NCBI GenBank assembly: GCA_963674835.2
Contig: CAXXKC010000001.1
Location: 124,001-188,000 of the forward strand
Origin: G963674835 sp963674835
GTDB taxonomy: Bacteria; Planctomycetota; Planctomycetia; Pirellulales; Thermoguttaceae
Direction of reading: 5' to 3'
Length of the DNA stretch: 64,000 nucleotides
Position numbers and translations under genes: made by a program. This document shows, piece by piece, positions 57,568-64,000 of the stretch. Every line of letters starts with the position of its first letter. Position 1 is the stretch's first letter. Below the pieces are notes generated by a model, which ran no database searches, was not told the DNA's origin, and saw nothing but the letters and a program-made list of their open reading frames with translations.

Positions 57568-58800
57568 ATGGATCAGGTTTTCAATAGCAGGCCAGATCAA
57601 TCTACCCGATTTGAAGCATTGCTCCAACTGCTCAGCGAGCACGGTTTCGACGGAATGGCCGAAGCGATCGAGATCCTCTTGAACGAGGCGATGAAGTTCG
57701 GGCGAGCCGACGCCTTGGGAGCGATGCCCTACCAGCGCACCGAGGCACGCCGGGGGTACGCGAACGGGTTCAAGCCAAAAACGGTCAACAGTCGCCTCGG
57801 ACGGTTGAATCTGAATGTGCCTCAGACGCGGGACGTGGAGTTCTACCCCTCCGCCCTGGAACGCGGCGAACGCAGTGAACGGGCGTTGAAACTGGCCGTG
57901 GCCGAGATGTACGTCCAAGGCGTATCCACCCGAAAAGTGGCCGAAATCACGAAGGAGTTGTGTGGCCTGGACGTCAGCAGTAGCCAGGTGAGCCGCGCCG
58001 CCGAACTGCTGGACGAAGAACTGGAGGCGTGGCGCAATCGCCCGCTGGGCAAGACGTCCTACCTCATCCTGGACGCCCGCTACGAGAAGGTACGTCACGG
58101 CGGCAGCGTGCGCGATTGCGCCGTGCTGATCGCGATCGGGGTGCTCGACGACGGCCGGCGAAGCGTGTTGGGCGTCAGTGTTTCCCTGTCCGAGGCGGAA
58201 GTCCACTGGCGCGGCTTCTTGAAGAGCCTGATCGATCGGGGGCTTCACGGCGTGCAGCTAATCGTCTCCGACGATCACGCGGGCCTGAAGCAAGCCCGGA
58301 AGGCCTGTTTTCCGGGGATCGCCTGGCAACGGTGCCAGTTTCACCTCATGCAGAATGCGATGCAATACGTGCCGAAGGTGGCTCTCCGTGGGGAAGTCGC
58401 CCAGGACTTGCGCAACGTGTTCCATGCGCCGGACCGCCACGAAGCGGATCGCCTGCTGACGCAACTGGTGAAGAAATACGCTGACAACGCGCCCGACCTG
58501 TCGGCCTGGATGGAAGAAAACGTCCCCGAGGGGCTCACGGTCTTTGTGTTGCCAACAGCGCATCGGCGTCGCCTGCGCACGACCAACGCGCTGGAACGGC
58601 TCAATCAGGAAATCAAGCGTCGGACTCGCGTCGCCACGCTGTTCCCCAACGAGGCTTCGCTCCTGCGGCTGGTCAGCGCCATTCTCAGCAAGACCAGCGA
58701 CGACTGGGAGACCGGCAAAGTGTACCTGACGATGCCAAACGGCCCCCCAGCAAACGGAACACAGAGAAAGGCTAGCGGGGCTCCAAGGGGGCGGCAATGA
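57568..58800 (+). CDS. IS256 family transposase, altered N-terminus
   Basis: 410 residues. From DQSTRFEALLQLLSEHGFDG on, the protein equals the copy at 53.5 kb, with the same DDE residues. Only the first nine residues differ (MDQVFNSRP) because the left end of the element is missing and a new ATG at 57568 is used. No good ribosome site precedes this ATG, so expression is uncertain. It cannot transpose by itself with one end missing, but the protein could act on the complete copy. Confidence 0.88.
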   Translation: MDQVFNSRPDQSTRFEALLQLLSEHGFDGMAEAIEILLNEAMKFGRADALGAMPYQRTEARRGYANGFKPKTVNSRLGRLNLNVPQTRDVEFYPSALERGERSERALKLAVAEMYVQGVSTRKVAEITKELCGLDVSSSQVSRAAELLDEELEAWRNRPLGKTSYLILDARYEKVRHGGSVRDCAVLIAIGVLDDGRRSVLGVSVSLSEAEVHWRGFLKSLIDRGLHGVQLIVSDDHAGLKQARKACFPGIAWQRCQFHLMQNAMQYVPKVALRGEVAQDLRNVFHAPDRHEADRLLTQLVKKYADNAPDLSAWMEENVPEGLTVFVLPTAHRRRLRTTNALERLNQEIKRRTRVATLFPNEASLLRLVSAILSKTSDDWETGKVYLTMPNGPPANGTQRKASGAPRGRQ

Positions 58801-58884
58801 GCCCCCTTGGTCTGCGTGAACGCCAATAAACAACGCGGCAAAGCCGCTCCACGACACCCTTAACCTCAGAAAAGAAGATCAACA
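57594..58884 (+). mobile_element. IS256-family element, second copy, left end missing
   Basis: From GATCAATCTACCCG at 57594 it matches the first copy in inverted orientation through to the terminal repeat GAAAAGAAGATCAACA (58869-58884) and 28 bases beyond. The left terminal repeat and first bases of the gene are replaced by other sequence. At least three single-base differences (58077, 58092, 58098) separate the two copies, all silent. Confidence 0.85.
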
Positions 58885-59052
58885 CAATTTACAGAACAAG
58901 GGTTGCTCGGCCTTCCTTCGTAGGTTCACCGCTAGAGCGGGTCGGGGGGAGCTATTGTCAAATCTTGTGTGCTGGTGAGCTGAGAAAGGGTGGCGTATCC
59001 TGCTGATGTTTTCAACCACTTCAGCAGCCCGACGTGGGCAGGAGGATACGCC

Positions 59053-59450
59053 GTGAGTCAGCGTAGGACACAAGAGCCAAGGCGTCCAGGGGGTACCCGG
59101 ACGGCGACCTGCAGTGAAGCCCCAGATGTGGAGATCGTGCAGTTTCGGGCCCAGTTCGAGGGGCGAAGTCCGCTGGACGAGATCGTCCGCCAAGGGGCCC
59201 AGCAGATGCTTCAGGCCGCGATCGAAACGGAAGTTCAGGAGTTCCTGATCGAACATTGCGGCCGTCGCGACGACGAGGGCCGCCGCCTTGTGGTCCGTAA
59301 TGGATACATTCCTTCCCGGGAGTTGCTCACTGGTGCCGGGCGACTGGAGGAGGCAGCCGCGGGTGCGAGACAACACGCCCGATCCGGAGCGACGCCTTCG
59401 CTTCACGTCGAACATCGTCCTCCAGTATCGCAAGACTGGCAAAGAAGAGG
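59053..59450 (+). pseudogene. Second IS256-type transposase, truncated and frameshifted
   Basis: A different mutator-type transposase, not related closely to the copies at 53.5 and 57.6 kb. GTG at 59053 with AGGAGG ahead. It has FEGRSPLDEIVRQGAQQMLQ and RRDDEGRRLVVRNGYIPSRE, ending in LLTGAG; the next block, QPRVRDNTPDPERRLRFTSN, is in another frame, showing a frameshift near 59340. The DDE region is missing. An inverted repeat (GGCGTATCCT at 58992-59001, AGGATACGCC at 59043-59052) covers the ribosome site. Remnant only. Confidence 0.8.
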
Positions 59451-59565
59451 CTGTCCAAACGGTGCGAGTGGAAGCATTCTTGTCACGGACCCAGAAAGAT
59501 TAGGCGCCTCTTGGCATGCCGGGATTCATCGCGTCTCTGCGACGACCTCATGGAAAAAGCAGTGC

Positions 59566-60411
59566 TCACTGCAGCTTCAGACTGCGCAGTACGAGCCAAT
59601 CGCGAACGCGATCAGGCAGGAGTTTAAGCCCGTGGATGATGAGCCGCGAGCCCCGTCCGACGGGATAGCGGGTCCTAGGACGGCGTGCAAGCAACGCATG
59701 CATTACGGCTTTCACCACCCATTTAACCGGCATGCCGCTGCGAGCAAACAGTGCCAACGCTTTCTGCATCGCCTCCGTGTCACTTTGATAGAGTGCTGCC
59801 TGTTCCGGAGTGGCCTGCTGAAGCAGGTTTGCGGTGGAAGCCTGAGCCTTGTCCCAGATGGGCGTCTTCACGCTCGCCGGCTCGACGATGGACACACCAA
59901 TTCCCCATTGCCGCACCTCCAATCGAATCGCGTCCGTTATGGCCTCCAGCGCATGTTTTGATGCTGCGTATGGGCCTATGTACGGCGGCGAAAGCCGGCC
60001 GTTGACCGAGCCAATGTTCACGATTCGCCCGCGGGCTATTCGCAGCAGAGGAATCATCGCCTGGATGACCGCCACCTGTCCGATGACGTTCACCTCGAAT
60101 TGCCTACGCAGTGAATCCAGAGAAAGTACTTCGAGCGGTCCACCGACTGCAATCCCAGCGTTGTTCACCAAGCCGTCCAATCCCTGATTTCCAACCGCAA
60201 CTCTGATGAGTTCCTCTGCCGACGCGATCTGTTCCAAGTTGGTCACGTCGAGCGTCAGCGGCACCAGCCGCTCGGACATTTGGCTGGCAAGTCGCCGGGC
60301 GTCGGCTTCCGAGCGAACTCCGGCAAATACGCGAAAACCCCGGCGATCGAGTTCCATTGCGCACCCTTCACCAATCCCGGTTGAAGCGCCGGTGATGAGA
60401 ACGGACTTCAT
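59566..60411 (-). CDS. Short-chain dehydrogenase/reductase
   Basis: 281 residues from ATG 60411. Classical SDR: cofactor loop TGASTGIG (7-14), NNAG (83-86), catalytic Ser in NIGSVNG, Tyr148 and Lys152 in YAASK. After residue 200 an extra helical tail (MPVKWVVKAVMHALLARRPR, RYPVGRGSRLIIHGL) resembles the retinol-dehydrogenase-like/DHRS subgroup, possibly membrane associated. NAD(P)-dependent oxidation or reduction of a hydrophobic alcohol or carbonyl is likely. It begins the non-mobile region right of the IS cluster. Confidence 0.94.
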   Translation of the reverse strand: MKSVLITGASTGIGEGCAMELDRRGFRVFAGVRSEADARRLASQMSERLVPLTLDVTNLEQIASAEELIRVAVGNQGLDGLVNNAGIAVGGPLEVLSLDSLRRQFEVNVIGQVAVIQAMIPLLRIARGRIVNIGSVNGRLSPPYIGPYAASKHALEAITDAIRLEVRQWGIGVSIVEPASVKTPIWDKAQASTANLLQQATPEQAALYQSDTEAMQKALALFARSGMPVKWVVKAVMHALLARRPRTRYPVGRGSRLIIHGLKLLPDRVRDWLVLRSLKLQ

Positions 60412-60483
60412 GACCTCAACTCCCAATCTCAAGGACTGACTCTGGCAAGGTAGCTCGCATGAAATGCGGCTGCAAGTCTAGAG

Positions 60484-60556
60484 CGAGTTCGTGCCGGCGT
60501 GTTTCGGAGGTTCCGAAAGCGGAACACACGCTACACATACGCTGGATGCGCTCTAG
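60484..60556. repeat. Dispersed repeat C, copy 3
   Basis: GCGAGTTCGTGCCGGCGTGT, TTCGGAGGTTCCGAAAGCGG, AACACACGCTACACATACGC and closing GATGCGCTCTA, parallel to copies at 12.4 and 36.3 kb. TTTCGG and CCGAAA pair. Here the final CTA is not a stop codon for any gene. Confidence 0.8.
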
Positions 60557-60608
60557 AGAAGATATCGATAGCCTCCAGCACTGCAAAACGGCAAGATGTT
60601 CCCCATAC

Positions 60609-62054
60609 TCACGGTGTTACCCCAACGGATGCCCGGATGGTAACGAAGTATGCAATGAGTACCAGCGCCGTCAGGTACATGAGCCACCGGACGTCGCGGC
60701 CTTGGCCGGCCAGGAGTTTGATGAACGGGTAGGCAATGAACCCAATCGCCAAACCGTCAGCGATTGAGTAGGTCAGCGGGATACCGATGATGACTAGAAA
60801 GGCTGGCATGGATTCAGCATAGTTGGACCAGTCAATCTTCGTTACGTTGCGGATCATCATCGAGCCAACAACAATCAGGGCTGGTGCCGTGATGGGGGGG
60901 TAGCTGCCAACCATAGCAATGATCGGACTGAAGAAGAGTGCCAGTAGAAAGAGCAGAGCAACGACGACGGCTGTCAGACCGGTCCGGCCACCTTGCTCTA
61001 CTCCGGCAGCGCTTTCAATGAAGCTGGTGACTGTGCTGGTGCCCATGGCAGCGCCAGCGGCTGTTGCAATGGCGTCGGAGACCAGCGCTTCCTTGGCCCT
61101 GGGCAGTTTGCCGTCTCGGATGAATCCGGCTTGCTCGCTCACACCGATCAACGTGCCAAGGGTGTCGAAGACGTTCATGAAAAGGAAGATGAGGATAAAA
61201 GGAGCCATGGCCCAGGTAAGAGCGAGCTTCAGATCCATCTTCAACAGCGTCGGGGTCACTGAGGGAGGTGCCGAAAGCACTGCCGTGGCCACGGTGAACC
61301 GTTCGAAGAGAGTTGACTTCTTGATGACCTCCGCCTGGGAGATGGCCGGCGGAAGCAGCGGTATCGCATAACGGAGTGCCAGCGCGAGGAGCGTTGCGGC
61401 GAGAATTCCCCAGATGATCGAGCCTCGCACACGTCGGGCGTGGAGGCCGGCGGTGACGAGGAGTCCGATGAAAAAGACGATCAGATCGGGCGAGGCGAAC
61501 TGGCGGTTCAGTTTTACCCCAACCTCTTTGTCCCAGAGCACGAGGCCGGCGTTGTGGAGGCCGATGAAGGCGATAAAGAGCCCGATGCCGATGGCAATGC
61601 CGTTTCGCATGCTGGGGCTGATGGCATCCAGGAGCATTTCGCGGACGCCTAGAAGCGAGAGGATGAGGAATAGGACTCCGGAAATGAAGACCACTCCAAG
61701 GGCGATCTGCCAAGGTGACGTTCCGGCTGCGTTCTCTTGAGCGGCCATCAGGGCGGCAGCGGCGGGGAGGACAGAGAAGACGAAGAAGAAGTTCTCGCCC
61801 ATTCCGGGCGCCTGGGCGATGGGATATCGAGCGTAGAGCCCCATGATGGCCGTGGCGAGGGCGGCTGCCAGGCAAGTCGCGGTTGTAACGGCGCCGAAGT
61901 CCATGCCGGTAGAGATGTTGAACATCTTGCCCGATAGAACGGCCGGCTGGACGAAGATGATATAGGCCATCGTCAGGAAGGTGGTGAGGCCAGCGAGCAA
62001 TTCGGTGCGTACGTTCGTATGGTTCTGTGAGAGGCCGAACAGGCGGTCGAGCAT
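60609..62054 (-). CDS. NCS2 family purine permease (AzgA/PbuG type)
   Basis: 481 residues, ATG 62054. The opening MLDRLFGLSQNHTNVRTELL then AGLTTFLTMAYIIFVQPAVL is typical for AzgA-like adenine/guanine/hypoxanthine permeases. About twelve or more membrane segments; conserved family stretches are PIAQAPGMGENFFFVFSV, FLFMNVFDTLGTLIGVSEQA, AAGAAMGTSTVTSFIESAAG and GGRTGLTAVVVALLFLLALF. It moves purine bases with protons across the inner membrane. No purine metabolism genes are near; repeat C lies downstream. Confidence 0.95.
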   Translation of the reverse strand: MLDRLFGLSQNHTNVRTELLAGLTTFLTMAYIIFVQPAVLSGKMFNISTGMDFGAVTTATCLAAALATAIMGLYARYPIAQAPGMGENFFFVFSVLPAAAALMAAQENAAGTSPWQIALGVVFISGVLFLILSLLGVREMLLDAISPSMRNGIAIGIGLFIAFIGLHNAGLVLWDKEVGVKLNRQFASPDLIVFFIGLLVTAGLHARRVRGSIIWGILAATLLALALRYAIPLLPPAISQAEVIKKSTLFERFTVATAVLSAPPSVTPTLLKMDLKLALTWAMAPFILIFLFMNVFDTLGTLIGVSEQAGFIRDGKLPRAKEALVSDAIATAAGAAMGTSTVTSFIESAAGVEQGGRTGLTAVVVALLFLLALFFSPIIAMVGSYPPITAPALIVVGSMMIRNVTKIDWSNYAESMPAFLVIIGIPLTYSIADGLAIGFIAYPFIKLLAGQGRDVRWLMYLTALVLIAYFVTIRASVGVTP

Positions 62055-62214
62055 GGGGGAGGAGGCTCCTTAGGCATTCGGCGGGGTGTGGGGCTAGCCA
62101 AATCCTATTGAAAGCGCCTTGCCGGCTCCACTGTGGGTAGAGGCGGGCACAGAAACGCCGGCTGCCCCCCCTGGCGTTGTCGGCGATCTCGCAGAGGATA
62201 CAATACACTATTCC

Positions 62215-63222
62215 ATGAACGACGATAAGCACTATCACGACAGCGTTTTCAGCGGGGATCCGCGGTGGGTGCAGGAACCCATCATCGTTGCGGCGGTGGT
62301 TCCGGAAGGGCCCATCGCGCCGACCGCCCCTCCGAGGGTGATGCGGAGGCGGATTTGGCTGCCCGTCGGGCTGTTTGCAGGTACCTGCATCAGCACTTTT
62401 CTTGCTGGAAGCCATGTATATGATGTGCTGTTCTCGGTGGGGCTGGCCACAGGTGCCGCGATCCAGCTAGTGGGCGGCGTCGTTCTGGACTATTGGCAGA
62501 CGGGTCTCGTTTACGGCTTGAGTGTCATGACGATCCTCGTATGCCACGAAGCGGGACACTTCCTGCAAACCCGGCGGTACGGCGTGTATGCCAGCCTGCC
62601 GTTCTTCTTGCCTTGGCCTGTCCCGCCGATCGGAACGCTGGGGGCGGTCATCCTGATGGACTCGCGGGCAGGCGACCGGAAGGCTTTGTTCGACATCGGC
62701 ATTAGTGGTCCGCTGGCGGGTTTGGTGCCGACGCTGATCTTCTGTGTTCTGGGGATCTGGAGTGCTGAGCCCCGGTTTCTGCCACCACATGGTTCCCACG
62801 GATGGCAATTTGGCGAGCCTTTGCTGTTCAAATTCTTGGAGTGGCTCAAGTTCGGCTCGCTGGCGGACGGCTATACGATCCAGATCGGGCCGATGGGATT
62901 CGCGGGGTGGGTAGGGCTGTTGATTACGTCGCTGAACCTGTTGCCGATTGGTCAGTTGGACGGGGGACACATTCTTTACGGGCTGCTGCGCCGGCGTGCC
63001 CACGCGGTTGCCACGTTTCTGCTGTTGGCGGCGATCGTTGCTGTCGTGGCAACGGGCTGTTACGAATGGACCCTGATGCTCTTCCTGCTGGTCTTGATGG
63101 GGCCGAAACATCCGCCGACAGCTAACGACAATGTGCCGCTGGGGGCATGGCGCACGGTCTTGGGGTGGCTGACCCTGGCGTTCATCTTCGTGGGTTTCAC
63201 GCCGAGGCCAATCATCTTCTGA
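62215..63222 (+). CDS. M50 family site-2-type metalloprotease
   Basis: 335 residues from ATG 62215. Zinc motif HEAGH at 111-115 within VMTILVCHEAGHFLQTRRYG, and the third ligand in NLLPIGQLDGGHILYGLL (241-252). At least six membrane segments; a cytosolic N-terminal arm with acidic start. Family members cut transmembrane substrates such as anti-sigma factors. There is no PDZ domain, so it is closer to the FtsH-independent, EGY1-like/S2P group 3. No anti-sigma gene neighbours it, and its substrate cannot be named. A weak ribosome site precedes the ATG. Confidence 0.9.
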   Translation: MNDDKHYHDSVFSGDPRWVQEPIIVAAVVPEGPIAPTAPPRVMRRRIWLPVGLFAGTCISTFLAGSHVYDVLFSVGLATGAAIQLVGGVVLDYWQTGLVYGLSVMTILVCHEAGHFLQTRRYGVYASLPFFLPWPVPPIGTLGAVILMDSRAGDRKALFDIGISGPLAGLVPTLIFCVLGIWSAEPRFLPPHGSHGWQFGEPLLFKFLEWLKFGSLADGYTIQIGPMGFAGWVGLLITSLNLLPIGQLDGGHILYGLLRRRAHAVATFLLLAAIVAVVATGCYEWTLMLFLLVLMGPKHPPTANDNVPLGAWRTVLGWLTLAFIFVGFTPRPIIF

Positions 63223-63239
63223 CCGCCGGCAGGGAGAGG

Positions 63240-64000
63240 TCAGTTTCCCAGCGACTGGAGCGGGGCGGGGATGCGGCCACCAAAGTGGACGAAGGCATCG
63301 CTAGCGCCCGGATTGCGGACGTCGAGGACGGGCGTGGCTCCAAAGAGGCCCCCGAAGTCGACTCGATCGCCCGGTTTCGCACCTGGCACGGGGATGACGC
63401 GAACGGCGGTGGTCTTGTTGTTGATGACACCGATTGCCATTTCGTCGGCGATGAGGGCGGCGATCGTTTCGGGGGGAGTGTCGCCGGGGATGGCAATCAT
63501 GTCGAGACCAACCGAGCAAACGCTGGTCATGGCTTCGAGTTTCTCCAGGACGAGTTGTCCCTGACCAACCGCGTCGGCCAGCGCGGCGTCTTCGCTGACC
63601 GGAATGAAGGCGCCACTGAGTCCGCCGACCGAGCTGGAAGCGAACATGCCGCCTTTCTTGACGGCATCGTTGAGCATTGCGACGGCGGCTGTGGAGCCTG
63701 GGGCCCCGACTTTGGCGATGCCTAGGGTTTTGAGGATCTCTCCGATGCTATCGCCCACGGTCGGAGTGGGGGCGAGGGAGAGGTCGACGATGCCGAAAGC
63801 GATGCCGAGTTCCTTGGCGACCTCGCGGCCGATCAACTCACCAACGCGGGTAACCCGAAAGCTCGTGATTTTGATCTCCTCGGCCAGGTCGCCGAGTGTC
63901 AGGTTTTCGCCAATGGCGAGGCGGCGTTTGAGGGCGCTGCCGATGACGCCGGGCCCGGAAACGCCGATGTTCACGGCAGCCTCGGGTTCACCAGAGCCCA
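63240..64000 (-). CDS. PFL-like UPF0210 (DUF711) protein, C-terminal part
   Basis: About 253 residues; the gene enters from the right edge and its start is not in the window. GEPEAAVNIGVSGPGVIGSA, EEIKITSFRVTRVGELIGRE, GDSIGEILKTLGIAKVGAPG, SSVGGLSGAFIPVSEDAALA and MIAIPGDTPPETIAALIADE are typical of UPF0210, a family with a pyruvate-formate-lyase-like barrel but no known activity; it is often paired with an ACT-domain protein. The end (FHFGG-like FVHFGGRIPAPLQS) is the family C-terminus. The M50 gene converges with it, 17 bases between stops. Confidence 0.92.
   Translation of the reverse strand, partial: GSGEPEAAVNIGVSGPGVIGSALKRRLAIGENLTLGDLAEEIKITSFRVTRVGELIGREVAKELGIAFGIVDLSLAPTPTVGDSIGEILKTLGIAKVGAPGSTAAVAMLNDAVKKGGMFASSSVGGLSGAFIPVSEDAALADAVGQGQLVLEKLEAMTSVCSVGLDMIAIPGDTPPETIAALIADEMAIGVINNKTTAVRVIPVPGAKPGDRVDFGGLFGATPVLDVRNPGASDAFVHFGGRIPAPLQSLGN

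Noticed and set aside
53428..58884. The two inverted IS256 copies as a composite transposon carrying cargo
   Set aside because: Only other insertion sequences lie between them, one copy lacks an end, and no target duplication frames the whole, so nothing supports movement as one unit.
1..64000. CRISPR arrays, tRNA and rRNA genes
   Set aside because: No regularly spaced direct repeats, no cloverleaf-like sequence ending in the TTCGA-type arm, and no rRNA-like block was found by reading; a covariance search could still reveal small RNAs.

Overview
The window looks like chromosomal DNA of a high-GC planctomycete. The marker families are DUF1501 and DUF1549/DUF1553 proteins encoded together, a DUF1559 prepilin-like protein, two DUF1080 (3-keto-disaccharide hydrolase) proteins, a formylglycine-type sulfatase, ThuA, DUF6807/PmoA-like and FG-GAP proteins, and many short secreted or zinc-ribbon proteins. 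Species cannot be named from the sequence; Pirellulales-like is a guess. GTG and TTG starts are common (sulfatase, aspS, aroA, pfkB, one bshB-like gene).

Layout. 0-20 kb: end of a universal stress protein; secreted DUF1080 protein; MATE transporter; a minus-strand operon DUF1549/1553 > DUF1501 > PPC-domain protein; sulfatase; a PAS histidine kinase; a second DUF1080 protein; a hybrid kinase with no separate response regulator; a secreted beta-helix protein; a nitroreductase. 20-24 kb: a plus-strand run of DUF309, LON-domain, miaA and aspS. 24-38.7 kb: zinc-ribbon membrane protein; two tandem LmbE/BshB-type deacetylases with a deoxyhypusine-synthase-like protein; a small lipoprotein; M32 carboxypeptidase; KAS III; aroA; an iron alcohol dehydrogenase broken by one missing base and coupled to a PfkB kinase; a SYLF protein; a MerR/B12-type regulator whose cobalamin ligands look lost. 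38.9-49.2 kb: a set suited to sugar or sugar-acid breakdown, mostly exported: DapA-family lyase, FG-GAP protein, ThuA, DUF6807, a Tat-exported DegT aminotransferase, aldo/keto reductase, FAD oxidoreductase, plus a 54-aa protein.

49.4-59.5 kb is a mobile-element zone: a 5'-truncated DDE transposase, a strikingly C-rich/G-poor 0.5 kb tract, a SorC-like gene and a DUF1559 gene, then two inverted IS256-family copies enclosing an IS3-family element that itself contains an IS1380-family element, then a decayed second IS256-type transposase. 59.5-64 kb returns to housekeeping-type genes: SDR, AzgA-type purine permease, M50 protease, and a PFL/UPF0210 protein running off the end.

Three families of short dispersed, hairpin-forming repeats (called A, B and C here) lie between genes, often right at stop codons; in three cases the repeat itself carries the stop codon. 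No tRNA, rRNA or CRISPR array was recognised.
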